NCBI RefSeq assembly: GCF_008017825.1
Contig: NZ_VRLS01000026.1
Coordinates: 1-64,000, forward strand
DNA length: 64,000 nt
Reading direction: 5' to 3'
Source: Mesonia sp008017825
GTDB taxonomy: Bacteria > Bacteroidota > Bacteroidia > Flavobacteriales > Flavobacteriaceae
Below are positions 51,027 through 59,536 of the stretch, in pieces (within the stretch, counting starts at the first letter, position 1; the number at the start of each line of letters is the position of its first letter). The notes beneath the pieces were generated by a model. The model searched no databases. It worked only from the letters and a program-made list of their open reading frames with translations, and had not been told where the DNA came from. Position numbers and translations under genes: made by a program.

Positions 51027-52277
51027 TTAGTTGGTAATATTTCTGCTATTCGCGCTTCCTACGCCAATAATCCTGTCATATCTTCCGCCAAGTTCTCTAT
51101 AGTATGCTAGCACGTTGTACTGATTTTCGGTTTCATCAAAATCACCAGAAAAATAACCTTCATTAATGGTTCCGTCTTTTTCTAATAATACATATTTATA
51201 ATTGTAGAACCCTTGTTTAAAAAGACGTTTGGTTTCGTAAAAGTCTTTTTTAGTATTATAGGTGAGCTTTGTAGAATCGTCTAAAGTGTAATTGTTGAAA
51301 TTTCCGTAAATATGAATTTCTCCACCATTTAAACGTTCGTAATTGCTTAAATAGAAATGAACCCAAGTATATTCAGACTGTATAGTAGCATCGTCTCCTT
51401 GTATGGTGTTAACAACAAAATTCCCGTTAATGTCTGGGTTGTATGTATAAGTGTCAAATTTTCTTACTTTGTCGGCATATAAATAGGTGTTGTAGATATC
51501 TATAAGTTGAATAGATCTAATGTTTAGTGTAGACGCGCGAACATCTTTATTATCAAAAAATATAAATTCATTCCCTCCCCAAAATGAAGCTTCTTGGTCA
51601 TACCTATAAATTAACTCATTGCCTACAGAATATTGCGGTTTAAGGTTGTAAATAGATTTCTGAAGGTTATTATTAGGAATAATAAGCGTCTTTAGGTTTT
51701 GATCGGGATTTCTTATTAAAATATTTTCTCCGCCATTTACAGAGAAATTTACTACCTGCTTGGTGTTGATAAACTTTAAATCTCTAGAACGTTTTACTTG
51801 TACTTTAATAATGGCAAGATCTTCATACACCATAAACTTTCTAGAAAAAACCAAATCTCTATTTTCATCCCATACCTTAATCATATAATTCCCACTCACT
51901 TTAAGGTTGCGAGTATTTTTATTTGGGATGGTTAGATTATAGTGAGAGTAAATTTGTAGCGTATTAAAAGAGTTTTCATAATTTAAAATTCGCACGTCAT
52001 CAAACCCAGTCATAAACTCATTCTTTGATAAATTGGAAGGAGTCCAGTCAAAATTATAATGTTCAATGGTGTAAAAATAATCAGCTTCATCTCCTATAAG
52101 GTCATCAAACTCTAAGACCACGGGTTGTCCTAAAGATATAATTGGGGTACCTGCAAACTCTTGTTCTCCTTTAAATTGAATAGTTCTTATGTATTCTGGC
52201 GGAGTAGTTTCTAATTCTTGCCCTATCAATAAGAGATTAAAAAAGAAAAATACGATGGCTAACGAATAGTGTTTCAT
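51027..52277 (-). CDS. plug: Type IX secretion system plug protein (DUF5103)
   Basis: 416 residues. Signal peptide (about 1-20), then the beta-sandwich domains of the T9SS Plug family. In Flavobacterium johnsoniae the protein of this family closes the periplasmic side of the SprA channel. Markers are PPEYIRTIQFKGEQEF, YTIEHYNFDWTPS and GNYMIKVWDE. Together with porT it places parts of the secretion machinery in this window. It heads the operon with DUF3667 and apaG. Confidence 0.85.
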   Translation of the reverse strand: MKHYSLAIVFFFFNLLLIGQELETTPPEYIRTIQFKGEQEFAGTPIISLGQPVVLEFDDLIGDEADYFYTIEHYNFDWTPSNLSKNEFMTGFDDVRILNYENSFNTLQIYSHYNLTIPNKNTRNLKVSGNYMIKVWDENRDLVFSRKFMVYEDLAIIKVQVKRSRDLKFINTKQVVNFSVNGGENILIRNPDQNLKTLIIPNNNLQKSIYNLKPQYSVGNELIYRYDQEASFWGGNEFIFFDNKDVRASTLNIRSIQLIDIYNTYLYADKVRKFDTYTYNPDINGNFVVNTIQGDDATIQSEYTWVHFYLSNYERLNGGEIHIYGNFNNYTLDDSTKLTYNTKKDFYETKRLFKQGFYNYKYVLLEKDGTINEGYFSGDFDETENQYNVLAYYRELGGRYDRIIGVGSANSRNITN

Positions 52278-52395
52278 AAATCAACAAAATAATTGCGGTT
52301 AAATATACATAAAATGTGCCGTTTTCACGGAAGTAAATCTACTTTGTAAAACTAGTTTATTTAGAATTTATATAAATAAGCAACTTGTAATTAAG

Positions 52396-52430
52396 TTTGA
52401 AGCTAGAAGAGGATTTAATTATTAAATTTG
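52396..52430 (+). promoter_or_regulatory. Promoter of the nqr operon
   Basis: TTTG (52396-52399) and TAAATTTG (52423-52430), spacer 23 bases. The predicted transcription start near 52436 lies inside the longer nqrA reading frame, which supports the ATG at 52460. Confidence 0.65.
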
Positions 52431-52459
52431 CAACCGCGAATATTAACTTATACAAGATT

Positions 52460-53812
52460 ATGTCAAAAGACATTAAAGTTAGGAAAGGTCTAGATTTGCG
52501 CTTAAAAGGGGAGGCTGAAAAAACCATCTCTAACGCTCCAAAATCTAAGACTTTTGCAATAAAACCATCAGAATTTCACTTAGTTGTTCCTAAAATGATG
52601 GTCAAAGAAGGAGCGAAAGTAAAAGTGGGAGATCCCATTTTTTATTCCAAAGACAATAAAGATATTAAAATTGTTTCACCTGTTAGTGGTACTTTAACCA
52701 CTATAGAAAGAGGTGCTAAAAGAGTGATTTTAAGTATCATTATCGAAGCTGATGCTCAGCAGGAAGTAAAGGATTTAGGTTCTTTAAATGTTGAGAGCTC
52801 AGATGCAGAGGTGCTTAAGTCGAGACTTTTAGAAGGTGGTTGTTGGCCATTTATAAAGCAACGTCCTTATGACGTGATCGCTGAGGCAGAAACAATGCCA
52901 AGAGATATTTTTATTTCAGGATTTTCATCAGCTCCATTAGCACCAGATTATGATTTTGTGCTAAACGGAAAAGAAAAAGAACTTCAGGCTGCGTTAACCG
53001 CTTTGTCTAAAATGACAGAAGGTAAAGTACACGTAGGAGTAAGAGACAAAAAGTCTTCTGTGTTTTCTTCTTTAAAAGATATAGAGTTACATTCAGTAGA
53101 AGGGCCACATCCAGCAGGGAATGTAGGTACTCAAATTGCAATGATTGCTCCAGTAAATAAAGGAGAGACAATTTGGACACTCGATGCTCAAAACTTGGTG
53201 ACTATAGGTGAGTTGTTACTTACTGGTAAATTTAATCCAGAAAGAACAATTGCAGTAGCAGGTTCTAGTGTTAAAGCTCCTAAATACTACCGTACCGTTT
53301 TAGGTAGTAACCTTAGCGGGATAGTTAGCGATGCAGGTCTTAACGAAGACAATGTACGTGTAATTAGTGGTGATGTTCTTACAGGTAAGAAAGAAGCTAA
53401 AGATGGATTTTTAGGTTACAATGCAAATATGGTAACCATAATCCCTGAAGGGGATGATTATGAATTTTTTGGATGGAATAAGCCAATTTTCAATAAAGTA
53501 TCTACTTCTAGAGCATTAACTTTTTCTTGGTTATCACCTAATAAGAAATATGAGCTGAACACAAATACAAATGGTGAACATAGAGCTTTTGTACTTACAG
53601 GAAATTATGAAGAAGTTTTTCCTTTAGATATTTATCCGTTACAAACTCTTAAAGCTTGTATGGTGCAAGACTTAGATCAAATGGAAGTGCTTGGAATGTA
53701 TGAAGTTGCTCCAGAAGATTTTGCTTTGACAGAATTTATATGTGTATCTAAGCAGCCGCATCAAGAGATTATTAGAAAAGGATTAGATTTAATGTATAAA
53801 GAAATAGGATAG
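52460..53812 (+). CDS. nqrA: Na+-translocating NADH:quinone reductase subunit A
   Basis: 450 residues from the ATG at 52460; the frame opens at 52397 but the promoter falls inside that extension. NqrA is the peripheral cytoplasmic subunit. MSKDIKVRKGLDLRLKGEAE is the family N-terminus, and GGCWPFIKQRPYD and PAGNVGTQIAMIAPV are conserved blocks. It is the first of six nqr genes, with nqrB starting four bases after its stop. Confidence 0.96.
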   Translation: MSKDIKVRKGLDLRLKGEAEKTISNAPKSKTFAIKPSEFHLVVPKMMVKEGAKVKVGDPIFYSKDNKDIKIVSPVSGTLTTIERGAKRVILSIIIEADAQQEVKDLGSLNVESSDAEVLKSRLLEGGCWPFIKQRPYDVIAEAETMPRDIFISGFSSAPLAPDYDFVLNGKEKELQAALTALSKMTEGKVHVGVRDKKSSVFSSLKDIELHSVEGPHPAGNVGTQIAMIAPVNKGETIWTLDAQNLVTIGELLLTGKFNPERTIAVAGSSVKAPKYYRTVLGSNLSGIVSDAGLNEDNVRVISGDVLTGKKEAKDGFLGYNANMVTIIPEGDDYEFFGWNKPIFNKVSTSRALTFSWLSPNKKYELNTNTNGEHRAFVLTGNYEEVFPLDIYPLQTLKACMVQDLDQMEVLGMYEVAPEDFALTEFICVSKQPHQEIIRKGLDLMYKEIG

Positions 53813-53816
53813 TATT

Positions 53817-55034
53817 ATGGGATTGAAAGAAAATTTACATAAGCTAAAGAAAAAGTATGAGGGTAAAAAAATGGCCCCAGCATTTAATGCATTGCATACT
53901 TTTTTATACCTGCCAAATGAAACTACTCATTCTGGTTCACATGTTCGTGCAGCAGATGATTTAAAGAGAACTATGAATACGGTTATTATGGCCTTGGTTC
54001 CTTGTTTGTTATTTGGGGTGTTCAATGCAGGATACCAGCATTATGCAGCTTTAGATGAAAGTTTAAGAGCAGCTCCTCTAGAGAACTTTTTTACGATGGA
54101 TAATTTCTTAATGGGATGTCTTACCATCTTACCGTTAGTTATTGTTTCTTACGGAGTAGGTCTTGCAGTAGAATTTTTATTTGCTGTAATTAAAGGTCAC
54201 GAAGTTGAAGAAGGTTACTTAGTAACAGGGATGTTAGTTCCACTTATCGTACCAGTAGATATTCCATTATGGATGCTTGCTGTAGCGGTTATTTTTGGAG
54301 TAGTTATAGGTAAAGAAGTGTTTGGAGGAACAGGAATGAATATTCTTAACCCAGCACTAACTATTCGTGCTTTCTTATTCTTCGCATATCCAACTTGGAT
54401 GAGTGGAGATAAAGTTTGGGTACACGGAGCAGTAGAACGTTCTAAAGAAATTGCTGGAGGAGCTAATTTAGATGCGATTTCTGGAGAAACTATTTTGGGG
54501 AGCTATGCGCAAAACCAAGAAGTAATGTATAGTTTACAAGATATGTTCTTTGGTTTTATTCCAGGATCTGTAGGAGAAACTTCAAAACTCTTAATTATTA
54601 TAGGAGCATTATTTTTAATCTTTACCAAGGTTGGAAGTTGGAGAATTATCTTAAGTACACTTATAGGTGCTTTAGTAATGGGACTTATATTTAATGGTGT
54701 TGTAGATGCAGGATGGATAGAAAATACTTCTAAGTTTTACGGATTAATGAGTTTACCTTTCTGGGAACACTTATTAGTTGGAGGTTTGTTGTTTGGAGCA
54801 GTTTATATGGCGACAGATCCAGTGACGGCTTCACAAACTAATAAAGGAAAATGGATTTACGGTTTCCTTATCGGATTTATCTCTATTATGATTAGAGTAT
54901 TTAATCCAGCTTATCCTGAAGGAGTTTTCTTAGCAATTTTATTAATGAATGTTTTTGCTCCAACCATAGATCATTATGTTCTTCAAGGGAATATCAAGAG
55001 AAGACAAAAACGTTTAAAAGTTAAAACAGCATAA
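53817..55034 (+). CDS. nqrB: Na+-translocating NADH:quinone reductase subunit B
   Basis: 405 residues, integral membrane with about ten helices; carries covalent FMN and riboflavin. The flavinylation site is Thr225 in ISGETILG, where the usual SGAT has become SGET. The family motifs KEVFGGTGMNILNPA and MATDPVTASQTNKGKW are present. The attached FMN must be put there by ApbE, encoded at 59536. Confidence 0.96.
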   Translation: MGLKENLHKLKKKYEGKKMAPAFNALHTFLYLPNETTHSGSHVRAADDLKRTMNTVIMALVPCLLFGVFNAGYQHYAALDESLRAAPLENFFTMDNFLMGCLTILPLVIVSYGVGLAVEFLFAVIKGHEVEEGYLVTGMLVPLIVPVDIPLWMLAVAVIFGVVIGKEVFGGTGMNILNPALTIRAFLFFAYPTWMSGDKVWVHGAVERSKEIAGGANLDAISGETILGSYAQNQEVMYSLQDMFFGFIPGSVGETSKLLIIIGALFLIFTKVGSWRIILSTLIGALVMGLIFNGVVDAGWIENTSKFYGLMSLPFWEHLLVGGLLFGAVYMATDPVTASQTNKGKWIYGFLIGFISIMIRVFNPAYPEGVFLAILLMNVFAPTIDHYVLQGNIKRRQKRLKVKTA

Positions 55035-55036
55035 CC

Positions 55037-55786
55037 ATGGCAATTAATACAGATAAAAATAGCTATACCGTCATTTTTGCTATCATTATGGTGGTGGTTG
55101 TAGGTTCTCTACTGGCAGGATTCGCTAGCGGATTAAAGCCTATGATTAAAGCTAACGAGAAATACGAAAAGCAACAGAATATTCTTTACGCTATGGGTGT
55201 AAATAATAATCAAGGGGCTAACGATGTAGAGTTTATTTCTACTGATAAAGTAGAAGCAGAGTTTAATACTTACATCAAGAAACAATTGGTAATTCAAGGA
55301 GATAAAGTAACCGAAAATGATGAGGCTTACTTAATAGATTTGAAAAAAGAAGAAACTAAAGCAAAAGATGATTCTTACGAGAGAAGACTTCCTTTGTTTG
55401 TAGCAGAAAAAGATGGTAAAGAGATTTACATTATGCCTGTAAGAGGTAAAGGTCTTTGGGATGCTATTTGGGGATTTGTGGCTGTAGATAAGTCCATGAC
55501 AATTCAGGGAGTTTACTACGATCATAAAGGAGAAACTCCAGGTCTTGGAGCAGAAATTAAGCAACGTTACTTTATGGATGATTTCACAGGAGAAAAGTTT
55601 CTTAATGGAGATGCGTTTAAAGGTATTGATGTTTCAAAAAGCAACAATGATCCTAAGAATACAGATACTTCAGACAATCAAGTAGACGCTTTAGCTGGAG
55701 CAACCATTACTGGTACTGGTGTAGCTACGATGCTAAAGAAAGATGTTAAAATGTATGTACCTTATTTTCAATCATTAAATAAATAA
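55037..55786 (+). CDS. nqrC: Na+-translocating NADH:quinone reductase subunit C
   Basis: 249 residues: one N-terminal transmembrane helix (about 12-30) and a periplasmic FMN-binding domain. The ApbE target motif is DALAGATITGTG, with Thr223 the expected flavinylated residue. GETPGLGAEI (about 162-171) is the other family marker. Starts two bases after the nqrB stop. Confidence 0.96.
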   Translation: MAINTDKNSYTVIFAIIMVVVVGSLLAGFASGLKPMIKANEKYEKQQNILYAMGVNNNQGANDVEFISTDKVEAEFNTYIKKQLVIQGDKVTENDEAYLIDLKKEETKAKDDSYERRLPLFVAEKDGKEIYIMPVRGKGLWDAIWGFVAVDKSMTIQGVYYDHKGETPGLGAEIKQRYFMDDFTGEKFLNGDAFKGIDVSKSNNDPKNTDTSDNQVDALAGATITGTGVATMLKKDVKMYVPYFQSLNK

Positions 55787-55789
55787 GCC

Positions 55790-56437
55790 ATGGGACTATT
55801 ATCAAAAAAAGATTCAAAATTAATCACAGACCCATTAGCAGATAACAACCCAATTACTATTCAGGTATTAGGTATCTGTTCTGCATTAGCAATTACGGCA
55901 CAATTAAAACCGTCAATTGTAATGGCTATTTCGGTAGTGTTTGTATTGGGAGTAGGAAACGTAGTGATTTCTTTAATGAGAAACATTATTCCTTCAAAAA
56001 TTAGAATTATCGTTCAATTAGTAGTAGTGGCGACATTGGTTATTATTGTAGACCAAGTTTTAAAAGCTTTTGCTTATTCACTCAGTAAAGAACTATCCGT
56101 ATTTATTGGATTAATTATTACCAACTGTATTATTATGGGACGTTTTGAAGCATTCGCTTTAGGTAACGGTCCTTGGAAATCTTTCCTTGACGGAATAGGA
56201 AATGCAGCAGGTTATGGTTTAATCTTAATCATTGTAGGTTTCTTTAGAGAGCTTTTAGGTTCAGGAACTTTATTCGGATTTAAAGTATTAGGAGATTCTG
56301 TAGAAAAAACAGGACTATATGCTATAGGTTATGAAAATAACGGTTTTATGGTATTGCCTCCAATGGCTCTTATAGTGGTAGGTATTATCATTTGGGTACA
56401 AAGAAGTAAGAACAAAGAACTAATTGAAGAAAATTAA
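55790..56437 (+). CDS. nqrD: Na+-translocating NADH:quinone reductase subunit D
   Basis: 215 residues, six transmembrane helices. Cys30 in QVLGICSALA and the Cys in LIITNCIIMGRFEAFA correspond to the pair that, with NqrE, holds the intramembrane iron centre. The sequence is otherwise ordinary for the RnfE/NqrD family. Starts three bases after nqrC. Confidence 0.95.
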   Translation: MGLLSKKDSKLITDPLADNNPITIQVLGICSALAITAQLKPSIVMAISVVFVLGVGNVVISLMRNIIPSKIRIIVQLVVVATLVIIVDQVLKAFAYSLSKELSVFIGLIITNCIIMGRFEAFALGNGPWKSFLDGIGNAAGYGLILIIVGFFRELLGSGTLFGFKVLGDSVEKTGLYAIGYENNGFMVLPPMALIVVGIIIWVQRSKNKELIEEN

Positions 56438-56465
56438 TAGCAAAAACGCTATAAAATAAAATCAT

Positions 56466-57212
56466 ATGGAACATTTAGAATTATTTTTTAAATCCATTTT
56501 TGTAGATAACATGGTATTTGCATATTTCTTAGGAATGTGTTCTTATTTAGCTGTATCTAAAAAAGTAAGTACCGCTGTAGGGTTAGGAGCTGCTGTAATC
56601 TTTGTATTAACAGTAACTGTACCTTTAAACTGGTTATTAGATCAATATATCTTAAGAGAAGGAGCATTAGTATGGTTAGGAGCAGAATATGCAGACTATG
56701 ATTTAAGTTTCCTTTCTTTTATTTTATTTATTGCAACCATTGCTACAATGGTTCAATTAGTAGAGATTATTGTAGAGAAATTTTCACCTTCATTGTATAA
56801 CTCATTAGGTATATTCTTACCTCTTATTGCTGTAAACTGTGCCATCTTAGGAGGTTCATTATTTATGCAATCTAGAGATATTGGAACTTTAGGTTTAGCG
56901 CTTAATTATGGTTTTGGATCGGGTATAGGTTGGTTTTTAGCCATCGTAGCTATCGCTGCAATTAGAGAAAAAATACGTTATAGTAATGTGCCTGCTCCAT
57001 TAAGAGGTTTAGGAATTACATTTATTATTACAGGATTAATGGCTATCGGGTTTATGAGTTTTGGAGGAATGTTAACTGGGGGAGAAGAAAAGAAACCTTC
57101 TTTAGATGGTAATCCAGAAAATGTTGGTTTTAACGAAGAAACCATAGAAGAGAGCGATGTACAATCTTCAGGAACTACTTTTGTGGTTTCAGAACACAAT
57201 ACAAATCAATAA
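56466..57212 (+). CDS. nqrE: Na+-translocating NADH:quinone reductase subunit E
   Basis: 248 residues with six transmembrane helices. Cys25 in FLGMCSYLAV and the Cys in LPLIAVNCAILGGSLFM pair with those of NqrD for the iron site. The C-terminal 40 residues after the last helix form an acidic Ser/Gly-rich tail longer than in Vibrio NqrE (198 residues). It lies 28 bases after nqrD and one base before nqrF. Confidence 0.95.
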   Translation: MEHLELFFKSIFVDNMVFAYFLGMCSYLAVSKKVSTAVGLGAAVIFVLTVTVPLNWLLDQYILREGALVWLGAEYADYDLSFLSFILFIATIATMVQLVEIIVEKFSPSLYNSLGIFLPLIAVNCAILGGSLFMQSRDIGTLGLALNYGFGSGIGWFLAIVAIAAIREKIRYSNVPAPLRGLGITFIITGLMAIGFMSFGGMLTGGEEKKPSLDGNPENVGFNEETIEESDVQSSGTTFVVSEHNTNQ

Positions 57213-57213
57213 T

Positions 57214-58521
57214 ATGTTTTTAGCAGCAAGCACATTAGGAGTAGTAATTGCAACAGTTTTAGCCTTTTTGGTTCTTACTTTATTATTAGTTGCATTACTA
57301 TTATTTACAAAACAAAAACTTTCACCATCAGGACCTGTAACTATTACTATCAATGATGAGAAGAAAATTGAAGTAGACTCTGGAGGAACTCTTCTTTCTA
57401 CTTTAGGAAATCAAAAGATATTTTTACCATCAGCTTGTGGTGGTGGGGGTACTTGTATTCAATGTGAGTGTCACGTTTTAGAAGGTGGAGGAGAAGCTCT
57501 TCCAACTGAAACTCCTCATTTTTCGAGAAAAGAATTAAAAGAAGGAGCTCGTTTATCTTGTCAGGTAAAAGTAAAACAAGATATGAACATTCATATCCCA
57601 GAAGAAGTTTTCGGGATTAAGAAATGGGAAGCAACTGTTGTTCGTAATTATAACGTAGCCTCTTTTATTAAGGAATTTGTAGTAGAAATTCCTGAGGATA
57701 TGAATTACAAAGCAGGAGGTTATATTCAAATTGAAATTCCTCCTTGTGAAGTAAAGTTTGAAGATATGGATATTACTGCTCACCCAGAAGAGCATGAAAC
57801 TCCAGACAAATTTCAAGACGAGTGGGATAAATTTAAATTATGGCCACTAGTTATGAAAAATACAGAGACTGTAGAACGTGCATACTCGATGGCTTCTTAT
57901 CCTGCAGAAGGAAGAGAAGTGATGTTAAATGTTCGTATTGCTACGCCTCCATTTGATCGTGCTAAAAACGATTGGATGTCTGTAAATCCTGGTGTGGCTT
58001 CAAGTTATATTTTTAACTGTAAGAAGGGAGATAAGGTAACTATTTCTGGTCCTTATGGAGAGTTCTTTATCAACGAGTCAGAAGCGGAAATGCTTTATGT
58101 AGGTGGGGGAGCTGGAATGGCGCCAATGCGTTCACATCTTTATCACCTATTCAAAACGCTTAGAACTGGAAGAACTGTTACTTATTGGTATGGAGGTCGT
58201 TCTAAGAGAGAATTGTTCTATATTGAACACTTTAGAGAATTAGAAAGAGAATTTGATAATTTCAAATTTTACTTGGCCTTATCGGAACCAGCAGAGGAAG
58301 ATAACTGGAAAGTAAAAGATGATATTCATGCAGAAGGAGACGGTTTTGTAGGGTTTATTCACCAAGTGGTAATAGATCAATATCTATCTAAACATGAAGA
58401 ACCAGAAGAAATTGAATTATACTTCTGTGGACCACCATTAATGAACAAAGCTGTTCAGAAAATGGGTGAAGATTTTGGTATCCCAGATGAAAATATCCGA
58501 TTTGATGATTTCGGAGGATAA
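57214..58521 (+). CDS. nqrF: Na+-translocating NADH:quinone reductase subunit F
   Basis: 435 residues from the ATG at 57214; the frame extends to 57157 but that overlaps nqrE. One transmembrane helix (about 5-32), a 2Fe-2S ferredoxin domain with Cys75, Cys81, Cys84 and Cys116 (SACGGGGTCIQC and LSCQV), then FAD (RAYSMASYP) and NADH (GGGAGMAPMRSH) domains. It accepts electrons from NADH. A terminator follows at 58525-58557. Confidence 0.97.
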   Translation: MFLAASTLGVVIATVLAFLVLTLLLVALLLFTKQKLSPSGPVTITINDEKKIEVDSGGTLLSTLGNQKIFLPSACGGGGTCIQCECHVLEGGGEALPTETPHFSRKELKEGARLSCQVKVKQDMNIHIPEEVFGIKKWEATVVRNYNVASFIKEFVVEIPEDMNYKAGGYIQIEIPPCEVKFEDMDITAHPEEHETPDKFQDEWDKFKLWPLVMKNTETVERAYSMASYPAEGREVMLNVRIATPPFDRAKNDWMSVNPGVASSYIFNCKKGDKVTISGPYGEFFINESEAEMLYVGGGAGMAPMRSHLYHLFKTLRTGRTVTYWYGGRSKRELFYIEHFRELEREFDNFKFYLALSEPAEEDNWKVKDDIHAEGDGFVGFIHQVVIDQYLSKHEEPEEIELYFCGPPLMNKAVQKMGEDFGIPDENIRFDDFGG

Positions 58522-58524
58522 AAT

Positions 58525-58557
58525 AAAAAAGCCGCTTTTTGAAAGCGGCTTTTTTAT
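58525..58557. terminator. Terminator after nqrF
   Basis: GCCGCTTT and AAAGCGGC pair around TTG between an A-run and a T-run (arms 58531-58538 and 58542-58549). It can act in both directions, ending nqr and the minus-strand gene at 58594. Confidence 0.85.
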
Positions 58558-58593
58558 TTTGCAAATTTTTTCATTTAAAATTTCTATCTAGTT

Positions 58594-59058
58594 CTAAAGC
58601 TTTTCTAGGATTGATAATTCTTTTTCGGGAGTATGATTTACGTTGTAATTGAAGATCTGAGAACAGTCCATAATATTATCTATCTTTTCTAATTTGCATA
58701 AGTAACTAATGACTTCTGTTAATCCATTAAATAAATCATCTTTGGTGTTTTTTCCCTTCTTTTTATAATGAGCCAATGGTGTTTTATATCCGCATCCCTT
58801 TAAAAAAGTTTGTTCGATCTCTAGTAATTCTATAGGTTGAAAACCGTAAAATTTTCTCCCTAAGCGTTGATGTATAAGGCCAACATAACTTAGCTTTCCA
58901 GAACCGTGATGATCTGTTAAATACTGCCAGGCAGTTGAATTATTGCATATATTACCAACAGCGCACTGAGAATGGCATTCTGGATTTAATTGGTTACTAT
59001 GAAAAGCTTTATAAAGTTGACTGATAGCATGGTCAAAACGAGGTGTTAGGGATCTCAT
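58594..59058 (-). CDS. Cys-rich small protein next to nqr, unknown function
   Basis: 154 residues, no signal peptide. Cys28, Cys32 and Cys38 (ECHSQCAVGNIC), with Cys89 (KGCGY), Cys121 and Cys132, look like metal or Fe-S ligands. HHGSGKLSYVG and GRKFYGFQP are other distinctive stretches. I recall homologues in flavobacteria being labelled 'NADH-quinone reductase subunit F', but no NqrF domain is present, so that name seems to be carried over from the neighbourhood. It is encoded opposite to nqr and may be an assembly factor; that is inference. Confidence 0.65.
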   Translation of the reverse strand: MRSLTPRFDHAISQLYKAFHSNQLNPECHSQCAVGNICNNSTAWQYLTDHHGSGKLSYVGLIHQRLGRKFYGFQPIELLEIEQTFLKGCGYKTPLAHYKKKGKNTKDDLFNGLTEVISYLCKLEKIDNIMDCSQIFNYNVNHTPEKELSILEKL

Positions 59059-59164
59059 AAGCTTTAGTTTTAACTAAAGTTAATTAAAAATCAGCAAAAC
59101 CACATAATTAGACTTTAGATTAACAGTTTAATACGTTCGGTTTATATTAATATAAAATGCTTCT

Positions 59165-59172
59165 TATATTTG
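59165..59172 (+). promoter_or_regulatory. Flavobacterial -7 element for the 59177-60537 operon
   Basis: TATATTTG fits TAnnTTTG. Transcription would start around 59178, at the ATG itself (59177), suggesting a leaderless or near-leaderless mRNA. Confidence 0.55.
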
Positions 59173-59176
59173 TAAA

Positions 59177-59536
59177 ATGAATGAGAAATTAACAGAACAA
59201 GAACTACATAACCTTGCAATGAATATTGTAGGGGAGGACTTAGAAAAACAAGGCTTTGAATTTTTAGCTGTAAATTCTAAACTCAAACGGAATCCTCAGT
59301 TTGTAGTTCAAAAGGGAAAGCAAATGAGTTTTATAGTGGTAAAAGCTATTTGTCATCCTCAAAAAGTAGCAGATATGGATAAAACACTTGTGCAAAAAGT
59401 GAAAAATCATGGAGAAAAATTTGATGCTACTACCTATTACGCTGCAGTAGGATTGGGACATGGTAAAGATTTTGAAAAACCAGTTCTTAAAGATGAAGAT
59501 TACGCCCAATTATATCCTGGATTAAAACTCGTATAA
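59177..59536 (+). CDS. Small soluble protein coupled to apbE, unknown function
   Basis: 119 residues, no signal peptide or membrane segment. Mixed alpha/beta with QELHNLAMNIVGEDLEKQGF, FVVQKGKQMSFIVVKAI and YYAAVGLGHGKDFEKP; one Cys only. The family is not known to me by function; relatives also carry an 'NADH-quinone reductase subunit F' label without the domains. Its stop overlaps the apbE start (TAATG), so the two proteins are made together, which argues for a shared role in Nqr maturation. Confidence 0.65.
   Translation: MNEKLTEQELHNLAMNIVGEDLEKQGFEFLAVNSKLKRNPQFVVQKGKQMSFIVVKAICHPQKVADMDKTLVQKVKNHGEKFDATTYYAAVGLGHGKDFEKPVLKDEDYAQLYPGLKLV

Noticed and set aside
52397..52459. N-terminal extension of nqrA
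   Set aside because: It contains the -7 promoter box; the ATG at 52460 gives the family N-terminus.
58594..59536. Calling the two small genes after nqrF further NqrF subunits
   Set aside because: Neither has a ferredoxin, FAD or NADH domain, and the genuine nqrF is complete at 57214-58521.
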